DNA of 64,000 nt from Couchioplanes caeruleus (GTDB lineage: Bacteria; Actinomycetota; Actinomycetes; Mycobacteriales; Micromonosporaceae): NCBI RefSeq assembly GCF_003751945.1, contig NZ_RJKL01000001.1, positions 5,456,001-5,520,000 on the forward strand, in the 5' to 3' direction. Position numbers and translations under genes: made by a program. Below the pieces are notes generated by a model. It did no database searches, was not told the origin of the DNA, and saw nothing but the letters and a program-made list of their open reading frames with translations. This document shows, in pieces, positions 18,964 through 26,627 of this stretch. Each line of letters opens with the position of its first letter. Position 1 is the first letter of the stretch.

Positions 18964-19344
18964 TCACGCCGATCGATCGGCGCTCAGCAGGGACTGGACC
19001 AGCGCGAGGACGTGCCGCCGGTCGTCGGGGCTGAGCCGGGACAGTGCCGCGACCAGGATGGTGATCTCGGGGTCGGTGACCGGCTCCTGCCAGGTGGCGA
19101 GCCCGGCGGCCGATGCGGCCGCGGCGCGGACGGCGTCGAGGGGCACGGCGAGTCCCTCGGCCAGTCCCTCCAGGGTTGCGGGATGCGGCGGGCGCCGCAG
19201 ATGCTCGGCCGTGGCGAGGTGGTGGACGGTGGAACGCGGGATGCCGCCACGCCGCGCGACGTCGGCATACGACCAGCCCTGCTCCGCCATCCGGTCCCGG
19301 ATGAGCTGCTGGAGAGGGTTCATCGGCATCCCGGTCGTCGTCAT
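18964..19344 (-). CDS. XRE (Cro/C1-type) transcriptional regulator
   Basis: A 126-residue protein with an N-terminal Cro/C1 helix-turn-helix: LIRDRMAEQGWSYADVARRG, then GIPRSTVHHLATAEHLRRPP and TLEGLAEGLAVPLDAVR. The C-terminal 50 residues (DPEITILVAALSRLSPDDRR) are helical and may mediate dimerisation. It is divergent from the glutamine-rich gene across 166 bases that contain a perfect inverted repeat at 19467-19489, the obvious candidate operator. It probably controls its own transcription and that of the rightward genes. Confidence 0.85.
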   Translation of the reverse strand: MTTTGMPMNPLQQLIRDRMAEQGWSYADVARRGGIPRSTVHHLATAEHLRRPPHPATLEGLAEGLAVPLDAVRAAAASAAGLATWQEPVTDPEITILVAALSRLSPDDRRHVLALVQSLLSADRSA

Positions 19345-19466
19345 GTGTCGTTCGCTGTGGGTTGTCTCGGGTGCTCTAGTTCAGAGAAGTTCATAATTTA
19401 CCGCGCAAATATATCGAACCAGTTCAACCCCTTGTCCGGCACCATCGTCGAGCGTAGCGTCCGATG

Positions 19467-19489
19467 TCGATGGACAACCTGTCCATCGA
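19467..19489. promoter_or_regulatory. Perfect inverted repeat, candidate XRE operator
   Basis: TCGATGGACA (19467-19476), spacer ACC, then TGTCCATCGA (19480-19489): ten-base arms with no mismatch, ending 21 bases before the start of the glutamine-rich gene and in the divergent region shared with the XRE gene. The position suits a repressor of the rightward gene. The surrounding 19390-19460 is AT-rich and probably carries both promoters. Confidence 0.6.
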
Positions 19490-19510
19490 GGTTGGACGTT
19501 GGGAGGCACG

Positions 19511-20104
19511 ATGTCAGCCATGACGTACGCACCCACCATGTCGGGGACGAGCCAGGGCCAGATGTTCGGCGGCTGGGGCGACAGCGCGTACGGTCCGCAG
19601 CAGCAGAGCGGCCAGACGATGGGTCAGCAGCCGCTGCAGCAGCACTTCGCGCAGCAGCAGCTCGCACTCCGCATCGCTCAGCAGCTCATCCGGCAGCAGG
19701 TCACCCAGGTGCTGGCGCAGCAGCCGGGAATCATCCAGCAGCTCGAGCACATGCAGCTCATCCAGGTGCAGACGCAGTCGCACCCGCTGGTGCAGGTCCT
19801 CGCCCAGCAGCCGCTCGTGCAGCAGATCGCGCAGCAGACCATCCAGCAGCTCACGCAGTCGGGCATGCTGCAGGTCGCGCACCAGGTGGCCCAGCAACTC
19901 GTGCAGCAGCAGCTGATCCAGCAGACGGTGCCGCAGCAGGGCTACGGGCAGCAGGGCATGGGCCAGCAGTTCGGCCAGCAGGGCTTCGGGACCCCGAGCT
20001 TCGGGCCGCAGCAGCAGTACGGCCAGCAGCAGTTCGGCCAGCCGCAGTTCGGCCAGCAGCAGAGCCCGTACGGGAGTTTCACTCCCGGGCAGTTCGGCCG
20101 CTGA
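19511..20104 (+). CDS. Glutamine-rich low-complexity protein
   Basis: A 197-residue protein in which roughly a third of residues are Gln, in patterns such as AQQPLVQQIAQQTIQQLTQS. The middle (residues about 35-140) alternates Gln pairs with Leu/Ile/Val and could form amphipathic helices; the ends are Gly/Phe/Tyr/Gln-rich (QQFGQQGFGTPSFGP) like prion-type low-complexity segments. There is no signal peptide or Cys. The ATG at 19511 has GGGAGG upstream; an ATG at 19499 in frame is less well placed. The subtilase-like gene follows on the same strand. No family is recognised; a self-assembling scaffold is a guess from composition. Confidence 0.75.
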   Translation: MSAMTYAPTMSGTSQGQMFGGWGDSAYGPQQQSGQTMGQQPLQQHFAQQQLALRIAQQLIRQQVTQVLAQQPGIIQQLEHMQLIQVQTQSHPLVQVLAQQPLVQQIAQQTIQQLTQSGMLQVAHQVAQQLVQQQLIQQTVPQQGYGQQGMGQQFGQQGFGTPSFGPQQQYGQQQFGQPQFGQQQSPYGSFTPGQFGR

Positions 20105-20252
20105 CCGGTCCGAGCCGGACAACCGCGATCGCCTACCTGCGCCGCCGGCGGCCACCGCCGCCGTGACGCGGTGGCAGGCCTCCCGATCGCCGCGCGGCCG
20201 GCGCGGCAGCCCTCGGCGGTGGCCGGACCCAGTCCGGTCGCCGCCGACGCAC

Positions 20253-20333
20253 ATGCGTTCCCGCGCCGATCCGGGACGATCCGGCGGCGCCATGTCATGC
20301 GTTCCCGCGCCGGTCCGGGACGATCCGGCGGCG
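20253..20333. repeat. 37-bp direct repeat, two copies
   Basis: Copies at 20253-20289 and 20297-20333 start ATGCGTTCCCGCGCC and differ at a single base; the period is 44 bases. They lie in the 253-base gap between the glutamine-rich gene and the subtilase-like gene, just before the latter's ribosome-binding site. They look like a recent local duplication or a paired binding site. The rest of the gap holds GC-rich palindromic sequence (20141-20152) and no gene. Confidence 0.85.
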
Positions 20334-20357
20334 TCACCTCAGTGGAAGGAGCACGCC

Positions 20358-22229
20358 ATGCCCGAGCAGGGCCAGGCACCCGGCACCGGCCGGCCGAAGG
20401 GACGGCCCGACAAACCCACGGATCGGCCGGCCGAGCCCCGCGTCGCCGCCACCCGACCGGGTGGGACCGACGACACCCCGCGCGGGCAGGGGCCGCGCGA
20501 CTCCGGCGACGAGACGGGCGGACGCCCCGAGTCCGTGCGACGCCGCCCCGAGCGGTATCTGGTCGCGCCGACCGGCTGGGCGACCATGCCGGGACTCCCC
20601 GGCACCGCCGACCCGGCCGCGGCCGGGCAACAGCTCATCGAGGCGCTGCAGCGCGACCCCGCCCTGCACGTGTTGCGGGTCATCCGCAGTGCCGCGAGCG
20701 AGTCGAGCCCCGGCGACCAGGCCCCCCTCGTCACCGGCATCCGGTTCCCGACGGTCGCCGTGGTCGAGGCCACCCCGGAGCAGGCGGCGATCCTGGCCGC
20801 GCGCCCCGAGTTCCACGTCGACATCGACCACCCGCTGCGGCACGGCGAGCAACTGCCAGTGCCCCCCACGGTCCCGGGCACGGGCACTCTGGACCAGTCG
20901 CTGTCGGTGCGGTTCCGCGTCCGCGACGAGCGCGACGAGCCGCTGCGCGACGCGGTGGTCTACGTGCACGGCGGCCTCTACCCCGTCGTGGGCCGCACCG
21001 ACGCCGACGGCGCCGTCGAGCTGACCGTGCCGGCCGAGTCCCTCGAGGCCGTACGCGGCGTCTTCGTACGCCCGCGGTCCGACTGCTGGAGCACGATGCT
21101 GAAGTCGCCGTCCCTGTCGGCCACCGAGGCGAACCCCGTGGTCTGCCGGCGGCTCGACACCGCACCCCGCGAGCTCACCGCCGACGGCTGGGCCCGGCGC
21201 GCGATGAACTTCGACCGGCTCCCACCGACCTATCGCGGCCACGGCGTACGCATCGCGGTGATCGGTTCGGGCGTCGACGCCGGACGCCTCGGCGCCGCCG
21301 AGGGCGTCATGTCCGGGATCAACGTCGTGGGCCAGGATGAGAAGGCCTGGGACCAGGACGCGATCGGACGCGCCACGCACGCCGTCGCGCTGATCACCGG
21401 ATCCGACGGTGACCAGGCCGGAGGCCTGGCCCCCGAGGCGGAGGTGCACGTCTGCCGGGTCCTGCCCGGCCGGCTCAGCGACCTCATCGAGGCGCTTGAC
21501 TACTGCATCGCCCAGGAGGTCGACGTCATCGACCTCGGCGTCTACACCGAGGGCGCGGCCGGGCTGGTGGCGTACAAGCTGGAGGAGGCCCGGCAGGCCG
21601 GCATCCTCTGCGTGGCGGCGGCCGGTGACACCGGCGGACCGGTCACGTTCCCCGGCACGCTCGCCCCGATCTTCACCGTGGGGGCCGTCGGGCAGTTGGG
21701 CACGTACCCGCCGGAGAGCCACCATGCCACCCAGCAGAGCGGGATGCCGACCCGGGAGGGCTTCTTCGTCGCCCGGTCTAGCTGCACGGGCCGTGAGGTG
21801 GACGTGTGCGCGCCGGGCGTCGCGGTGATCTCCGCGGTCGGCCCCGAGGGCCGGGCGGCCTTCGACGGCACTCCGATCGCGGCGACCCACGTCGCCGCGC
21901 TGGCGGGGCTGGTCCTCGCCCACCACCCGGACTTCCGGTACGGCTTCGGCATGCGCGGACCGGCCCGGGTGCACCGCCTCACGCAGTTGATCAAGTCGAG
22001 CTGCCGGCCGCTGCCGGGTGCGGACCCGTACCGCTGCGGCGCCGGGCTTCCGGACGCGGCCGTCGCGGTCGGGCTGGTCCCGCAGTGGGCGCCGTACGGC
22101 ATGTCGGAGGCCCCGGGCGTCCCGTTCGACGCAGCCGCCTCGGCAGCCACGGCATCCCCACCGGCCGCGATGACGCTCGTGGCGGCCATACGGGCGGCCG
22201 GCTACCTGCTGCCCGACCCCGATGAGTGA
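20358..22229 (+). CDS. Catalytically degenerate subtilase-fold (S8) protein
   Basis: A 623-residue cytoplasmic protein with no signal peptide. Layout: disordered N-terminus (1-75), an uncharacterised domain (about 80-175), an immunoglobulin/carboxypeptidase-regulatory-like domain (about 185-245, LRDAVVYVHGGLYPVVGRTD), then a subtilase domain (about 290-600). In the subtilase part the catalytic Asp is Gly303 (AVIGSGVD where VIDSGVD is expected), the His is kept (His341, RATHAVAL), and the nucleophile Ser is Pro506 (GTPIAATHVA instead of GTSMAAPHVA). The oxyanion Asn is also Asp (AAGDTGG). It should be inactive as a protease. The ATG has GGAAGGA upstream. Confidence 0.82.
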   Translation: MPEQGQAPGTGRPKGRPDKPTDRPAEPRVAATRPGGTDDTPRGQGPRDSGDETGGRPESVRRRPERYLVAPTGWATMPGLPGTADPAAAGQQLIEALQRDPALHVLRVIRSAASESSPGDQAPLVTGIRFPTVAVVEATPEQAAILAARPEFHVDIDHPLRHGEQLPVPPTVPGTGTLDQSLSVRFRVRDERDEPLRDAVVYVHGGLYPVVGRTDADGAVELTVPAESLEAVRGVFVRPRSDCWSTMLKSPSLSATEANPVVCRRLDTAPRELTADGWARRAMNFDRLPPTYRGHGVRIAVIGSGVDAGRLGAAEGVMSGINVVGQDEKAWDQDAIGRATHAVALITGSDGDQAGGLAPEAEVHVCRVLPGRLSDLIEALDYCIAQEVDVIDLGVYTEGAAGLVAYKLEEARQAGILCVAAAGDTGGPVTFPGTLAPIFTVGAVGQLGTYPPESHHATQQSGMPTREGFFVARSSCTGREVDVCAPGVAVISAVGPEGRAAFDGTPIAATHVAALAGLVLAHHPDFRYGFGMRGPARVHRLTQLIKSSCRPLPGADPYRCGAGLPDAAVAVGLVPQWAPYGMSEAPGVPFDAAASAATASPPAAMTLVAAIRAAGYLLPDPDE

Positions 22230-22329
22230 CGGCTGACAGTGCGACCGGAGGCCGCCGGGTGGACGCGAGTCCGCCCGGCGGCCTCGCCGTCTCACCGCTC
22301 GCAGAAGTTCCTCCAGCCTTGCCGCGGAT

Positions 22330-22372
22330 TTGACGGCGGCTTGAGTCCCGGTTGAGGGAGCGGGCCGAACTA
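22330..22372 (+). promoter_or_regulatory. Triple 11-bp TTGAG-type box with GCCGAACT (TasA-like gene)
   Basis: Half-sites TTGAC, TTGAG and TTGAG start at 22330, 22341 and 22352, exactly 11 bases apart. Six bases after the last TTGAGG comes GCCGAACTA (22364-22372). The ATG is 54 bases downstream. The same layout occurs before two other genes (55900-55940 and 59949-59991). Direct repeats of one helical turn are typical of OmpR/PhoB-type regulator sites; the regulator is unknown. Confidence 0.6.
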
Positions 22373-22425
22373 CTCCTCTGACAGCGAGAGATGGCCGGTG
22401 CGCCGGTCGGTGAGAGGAACACAAG

Positions 22426-22995
22426 ATGCAGTTCCGCGGAACGAAGATGCTGGCGGTGGCGCTCACGGTGACCGGCGGAATCGCGATCAGCTCCGGCGTC
22501 ATGTGGCAGGCCTCCAGCGCGGCTTTCACGGCGAACACCGGCAACAGCGCGAACACCTGGAATGCGGGTACGGTCGAACTCAGCGACGACGACAACGGCT
22601 CGGCGATGTTCTCGCCCACCAACCTGCGGCCCGGTTCGACCGGCGAGAAGTGCATCAACGTCTCGTACACCGGCAGCCTCGCGGCCACGGTGAAGCTGTA
22701 CGGCACCGCCGTCTCCGGCGATCTCGCCCCGCACATCGACCTGGTGATCGAGGAGGGCAGCGGCGGCGGCTACGGCACCTGCACCGGCTTCACCCCGTCG
22801 GGCACCGCCTACACCGGCACGCTGGAAAACTTCGGCGCCACCAAGAACAACTTCGCGAACGGCGTCGGCACGTTCGCCCCGGCATCGGCCGACAACAAGA
22901 CCTACCACATCACGTACACGTTGAACGCGTCCACGCCGGACATCAAGCAGGGTACCTCCGCGGCGGCGACCTTCACGTGGGAAGCGGCGAGCTGA
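22426..22995 (+). CDS. TasA/camelysin-like secreted protein (SipW-type substrate)
   Basis: A 189-residue protein with a SipW-cognate type signal: MQFRGTKMLAVALTVTGGIA, then SSAAFTANTGNSANTWNAGT at the cleavage region and first strand. The body is a beta-sandwich of the TasA/CalY kind (FSPTNLRPGSTGEKCINVSY, a two-Cys domain). In Bacillus such proteins form biofilm fibres after cleavage by SipW. Its gene is followed two bases later by a SipW-like peptidase, which strengthens the call. Upstream is the triple TTGAG box. Whether it forms fibres here is inference. Confidence 0.82.
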   Translation: MQFRGTKMLAVALTVTGGIAISSGVMWQASSAAFTANTGNSANTWNAGTVELSDDDNGSAMFSPTNLRPGSTGEKCINVSYTGSLAATVKLYGTAVSGDLAPHIDLVIEEGSGGGYGTCTGFTPSGTAYTGTLENFGATKNNFANGVGTFAPASADNKTYHITYTLNASTPDIKQGTSAAATFTWEAAS

Positions 22996-22997
22996 CC

Positions 22998-23603
22998 ATG
23001 ACCACCCTGTCCGCACCGGCCGGATGGGCCGGAACCCACCAGCCGGCCGGACGCCGCCGGTCGAGCGGACGCCGCACCGTCCCGCCGGGCCTGCCGTCGC
23101 TGCTGCTCCGGTTCGTCGCCATCGCCATCCTGGCGGCCGTGGGCGCGCTCGTGGCGTGGAGCTCGGTGCCGGCGATCTGGGGCTGGACCCCGGTCGCGGT
23201 CGTCAGCGAGTCGATGAGCCCGTCCCTGCACCGCGGTGACGTCGCCGTCACCTCGGCCCCGCCGGAGAACTGGACGCCGATCGTCGGCCAGGTCGTGGTC
23301 GTTCCCGACCCCCAGCACCCGGGCCAGACCCGCATCCACCGCATCTCCGGCATCGACGAGAACGGCCTGCTGATCACCCGCGGCGACGCCAACGGCAGCG
23401 ACGACAGCTTCCGTACGGCACCCGACCAGGTCAAAGGCATCGGTCGCCTGCTGATCCCCGGGGTCGCCCTGGCGACGCTGGACATGCGGGAGGGCGACCC
23501 CGCGATGTTCGTGGCCCAGACGGTCGCCGTGCTCGGCGCGGTCGCCCTCGTTCTGCGACCGGCCCGCCGGGCGACGCCCGACGGACTTGACGGCTCGCGG
23601 TAA
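22998..23603 (+). CDS. SipW-like signal peptidase I (ER type)
   Basis: A 201-residue membrane peptidase. After a first membrane segment (FVAIAILAAVGALVAW) comes the nucleophile Ser72 in VVSESMSPSLHRGD. The general base is His114 (QTRIHRISG) rather than Lys, the mark of SipW/ER-type enzymes, and the late GDANGSDD motif is present. A second membrane segment (MFVAQTVAVLGAVALVL) is near the C-terminus. It should cleave the TasA-like precursor encoded two bases upstream. Two membrane-anchored beta-sandwich proteins at 25593 and 27485 might be further clients, but they lack a clear cleavage site. Confidence 0.88.
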   Translation: MTTLSAPAGWAGTHQPAGRRRSSGRRTVPPGLPSLLLRFVAIAILAAVGALVAWSSVPAIWGWTPVAVVSESMSPSLHRGDVAVTSAPPENWTPIVGQVVVVPDPQHPGQTRIHRISGIDENGLLITRGDANGSDDSFRTAPDQVKGIGRLLIPGVALATLDMREGDPAMFVAQTVAVLGAVALVLRPARRATPDGLDGSR

Positions 23604-23649
23604 GGCTTCTACGGTCGGCCCACAACTGAAGATCGCGCTGCTCGAGCCC

Positions 23650-23834
23650 TGGCGGGAGAGCACCCGACCCGGTCGGGACGCCGAAGGAGCAACCCCTCCC
23701 CGAGAATCTCTCAGGCACAGATACCGCCAACGGCGAGGCGACTCTGGAAAGCCGGGACCACCCTAGGACCCGCACCCACGGTGCAAACCGCCTCGCGGCG
23801 GTGAAGCTCTCAGGTATAGATGACAGAGCGGGGA
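23650..23834 (+). promoter_or_regulatory. Tandem glycine riboswitch (gcvT type)
   Basis: Two consecutive glycine aptamers precede the serine dehydratase. Aptamer 1 runs from GGCGGGAGAGC (23651) through CGCCGAAGGAGCAA to AATCTCTCAGGCACAGATAC near 23724. Aptamer 2 begins CGACTCTGGAAAGCCG (23739), has GGTGCAAACC, and ends GAAGCTCTCAGGTATAGATG and ACAGAGCG (23829). The CTCTCAGG-(C/T)A core and the closing P1 stems are clear in both copies. The second aptamer ends 32 bases before the ATG, so glycine probably controls translation or elongation into sdaA. Confidence 0.93.
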
Positions 23835-23860
23835 GGGTCATCTGCGACCAGGGAGCCTTC

Positions 23861-25171
23861 ATGGCGGTCAGCGCCTTCGACCTCTATTCCATCGGGATCG
23901 GTCCGTCGTCCTCACACACGGTCGGCCCGATGCGGGCTGCGCGACTCTTCGCGGCCGCACACCCCGGCGCGTCCCTCGTGCGGGTCGAACTGTTCGGCTC
24001 GCTCACCGCGACCGGCCGCGGTCACGGCACCGACGGCGCGATCCTGTTGGGCCTCGAGGGTGAGGATCCCGCCGTCGTCGACCCCGACCGGGCCGCTGTG
24101 CGCGTCGAGGAGATCCGTACCGACGGCAAGCTGCTGCTCAACGGCGCCCGGCCGGTCTCCGTCGAGTTCGTCCGGCACCGGCGCAGCCTGCCCTACCACC
24201 CCAACGCCCTGCGGTTCAGCGCCGACGACGGCCCCGAGGTGACCTACTACTCGGTCGGCGGTGGGTTCGTGGTCGAGGAGGGGGCGAGCACCGATCCGGA
24301 CGCGACCGTGCTGCCGCATCCCTTCGCCACCGGCGACGAGCTGCTGGAGATCTGCCGGCGGGAGGGCACCTCGGTCTCCGGCGTGATGCTCGCCAACGAG
24401 CGCGCCTGGCGCACCACCGACGAGATCCACGACGGCCTGCTGCACATCTGGGAGGTCATGCGCGGCTGCGTCGCGCGCGGCCTGCGGACGGACGGCGTCC
24501 TGCCGGGTGGCCTGCGGGTACGCCGGCGCGCCCCGGCCCTGCACGCCGAGCTGATCCGGCGCCAGGACTCCGACCCTCTGCACGTCATGGACTGGGTGAA
24601 CCTCTTCGCCCTCGCCGTCAACGAGGAGAACGCGGCCGGCGGGCGGGTGGTCACCGCGCCGACCAACGGCGCGGCCGGCATCGTCCCGGCGGTGCTGCAC
24701 TACTTCACCCGGTTCGTGGCCGGCGCCGACGACGAGGGTGTGGTCCGCTTCCTGCTCACCGCCGCCGCGATCGGCATCCTCATCAAGGGCAACGCGTCGC
24801 TCTCCGGGGCCGAGGTCGGCTGCCAGGGCGAGGTCGGCTCCGCCGCGGCGATGGCGGCCGGCGCGCTGTGCGAGGTGCTCGGCGGCACCCCGGAGCAGGT
24901 GGAGAACGCGGCCGAGATCGCTCTGGAGCACAACCTCGGGCTCACCTGCGACCCGGTCGGCGGGCTGGTGCAGATCCCGTGCATCGAGCGCAACGCGATC
25001 GCCAGCGTCAAGGCGATCAACGCGGCGCGGCTCGCCCTCAACGGCGACGGCGATCACCGGGTCAGCCTCGACACCGCGATCCGCACGATGCGCGACACCG
25101 GGCGCGACATGTCGAGCAAGTACAAGGAGACGTCCCGCGGCGGACTGGCGGTCACCGTCGTCGAGTGCTGA
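23861..25171 (+). CDS. sdaA: L-serine dehydratase (iron-sulfur, single chain)
   Basis: A 436-residue enzyme that deaminates L-serine to pyruvate and ammonia. The N-terminal beta domain opens with [20 protein letters not shown] and the C-terminal alpha domain holds the cluster-binding cysteines in [23 protein letters not shown] and VQIPC. The SSSHT and NEENAAGG motifs are typical. The ATG at 23861 follows GGGAG by five bases. It sits alone behind the glycine riboswitch, so high glycine probably turns it on and serine made from glycine is disposed of as pyruvate. The gene ends before the palindrome at 25185. Confidence 0.93.
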   Translation: MAVSAFDLYSIGIGPSSSHTVGPMRAARLFAAAHPGASLVRVELFGSLTATGRGHGTDGAILLGLEGEDPAVVDPDRAAVRVEEIRTDGKLLLNGARPVSVEFVRHRRSLPYHPNALRFSADDGPEVTYYSVGGGFVVEEGASTDPDATVLPHPFATGDELLEICRREGTSVSGVMLANERAWRTTDEIHDGLLHIWEVMRGCVARGLRTDGVLPGGLRVRRRAPALHAELIRRQDSDPLHVMDWVNLFALAVNEENAAGGRVVTAPTNGAAGIVPAVLHYFTRFVAGADDEGVVRFLLTAAAIGILIKGNASLSGAEVGCQGEVGSAAAMAAGALCEVLGGTPEQVENAAEIALEHNLGLTCDPVGGLVQIPCIERNAIASVKAINAARLALNGDGDHRVSLDTAIRTMRDTGRDMSSKYKETSRGGLAVTVVEC

Positions 25172-25184
25172 TTCGTCGGATAGG

Positions 25185-25197
25185 GTGCAATTTGCAC
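25185..25197. promoter_or_regulatory. Palindrome GTGCAA-T-TTGCAC
   Basis: A 13-base perfect palindrome around a single central T lies 23 bases before the start of the next gene, where a repressor site would be expected. Its inner 11 bases are the reverse complement of the site at 18246-18256. I cannot assign the regulator. Confidence 0.45.
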
Positions 25198-25219
25198 TCG
25201 CCGACCTGGAGCGGAGACG

Positions 25220-25579
25220 GTGAAGGTAGATCTGAAGGACCGCCGGATCGTCATCGGCGTCGCGGTGGCCGTCGTGGTTCTCGTCGGACTCGCCATCGGC
25301 CGCTCCGCTCAGGACGCGGGCCCGGGCCGGCTCGACGACGGCGCGGAGAGGGCCTGCACCGCCTTTGCCGCAGGCTACGCAGATGCCGGCACCAAGACGG
25401 CCCGCCTGTCCCTCGCCGACGAGGTCGGCAAGCGGGCGGCCGACAGCGGGAACGCGCGGATCGCGGAGCGGGCCACCGCGCTGGGCCGCAGCGCGAACGA
25501 GACCGCCACCGCGTGGAAGGCGGACGCCACCGCCTTCACCCAGGCCTGCCGGGACGCCGGTTGGAGCTCGACGGGCTGA
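25220..25579 (+). CDS. Small membrane-anchored extracytoplasmic protein
   Basis: A 119-residue protein with an N-terminal membrane anchor or signal ([18 protein letters not shown]) and a mostly helical exported part with two Cys ([15 protein letters not shown] and [10 protein letters not shown]) that could form a disulfide. There is no lipobox. The family is not recognised. The GTG start at 25220 has GGAGACG upstream. Its only clear regulatory feature is the palindrome at 25185. It converges with the gene at 25593. Confidence 0.65.
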   Translation: MKVDLKDRRIVIGVAVAVVVLVGLAIGRSAQDAGPGRLDDGAERACTAFAAGYADAGTKTARLSLADEVGKRAADSGNARIAERATALGRSANETATAWKADATAFTQACRDAGWSSTG

Positions 25580-25592
25580 CCGGCGACCCCGG

Positions 25593-26195
25593 TCAGGGGC
25601 GGCGGGCCTCGCCGGTGATGCGGACCGGCACGGTGAAGACGGCGCCGCGGCAGGCCTCGTCGGCGTCGGCCGCCATCCGGAGCGCGCCGGGCACGGTGAA
25701 GACGGCCACGTCGTTGCGGGCGACCTCCCAGCGCACCGCCAGGTCCGGCCGCGCGATGCTGACGCCGTGCCGCTCGCAGCCGTTCTCGCGGTGTTCGTCG
25801 TCGGCGATGACGTTTCCGGTGCCCGCCGCGACCGAGGAGACCCGGATGGCGAAGTCGTTGTCGTTCAAGACCGTCACGGTCAGGTCGCCGGTGGAGCCGG
25901 GCGCCAGCGGCACGTCGAGGCTGGAGCGTCCCCTCAGTCCCATCTCCACCGAGGCACCCGCCCCGGTCGAGTCGCTTCCCGAGCCGGTGATCTTCCAGTA
26001 CGCCCACATGGCCCCGGCGTTGACGATGACGGCCGCCACCGCGGCGGCCACCAGGATGCCCCGGGTCCGCGGGTCCAGTCCCCGCCGGCGCGGTATCGCC
26101 CGGAAGGCGGGCTCGTCGAGCTCGGGTTCGCTCGCGGCCGGGGGTGCGGTGGTGTCCTCCGCCCGGGTGTCCCCGGGCTTCTCGCTGCTCAGCAC
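25593..26195 (-). CDS. Membrane-anchored beta-sandwich protein (paralogue A)
   Basis: A 200-residue protein with an acidic, disordered cytoplasmic N-terminus (1-55), one membrane segment (GILVAAAVAAVIVNAGAMWA) and an exported domain with strands SLDVPLAPGSTGDLTVTVLN and DNDFAIRVSSVAAGTGNVIA, plus two Cys. It is clearly related to the protein of the frameshifted gene at 27485-28638. The GTG at 26195 has GAGG six bases upstream; GTG 26207 is an alternative. The fold resembles fibre or TasA-type domains only loosely. No enzyme motif is visible. Confidence 0.68.
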   Translation of the reverse strand: MLSSEKPGDTRAEDTTAPPAASEPELDEPAFRAIPRRRGLDPRTRGILVAAAVAAVIVNAGAMWAYWKITGSGSDSTGAGASVEMGLRGRSSLDVPLAPGSTGDLTVTVLNDNDFAIRVSSVAAGTGNVIADDEHRENGCERHGVSIARPDLAVRWEVARNDVAVFTVPGALRMAADADEACRGAVFTVPVRITGEARRP

Positions 26196-26627
26196 GGCTC
26201 GCCTCACGAGTCCACACCGGCCTCGGGGGCGGTGCTCACGGAGCGGGGCGTCGCGGTCGGGGCGAGCCGTCTGCGGGACGTACGCATACGGGGCTTCCTT
26301 CTGCGAGGTTGCGGGTGTTCCAGCCGGTCGCCTCGCGGCGTCCGGGACGCCGCGTGGTGACACCTACAGTGCCCGATTCGGGGGCTCGCCGAGATCGGCG
26401 TTCCGTCTCGCGTTGCCCGCGCATGACTCAGTCAGGACAGCCGGTACGGGCTAATTCCTCCGGGGGAGCGGCGGTCGTCGCGCCGATCTTCGCAAGGTGC
26501 GCCGCTATGCCCGGCGATGACGATTGACCAGCGGTTACATGGCTGTTAACACCAAGAATCGGGGCGGGCAAACGTGAGCCCCGGTGGCGAACGTGGCTCG
26601 TCTCGCGGCGACCCTCCCGCGACCGGG
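26196..26627. other. Intergenic region without a supported gene
   Basis: No open frame here has coding character. The stretch 26520-26580 is relatively AT-rich (including GTTAACACC) and is the likely promoter region for the leftward gene starting at 26195. Nothing else is assigned. Confidence 0.5.

Noticed and set aside
20358..22229. Active secreted subtilisin
   Set aside because: No signal peptide, and catalytic Asp and Ser are replaced.
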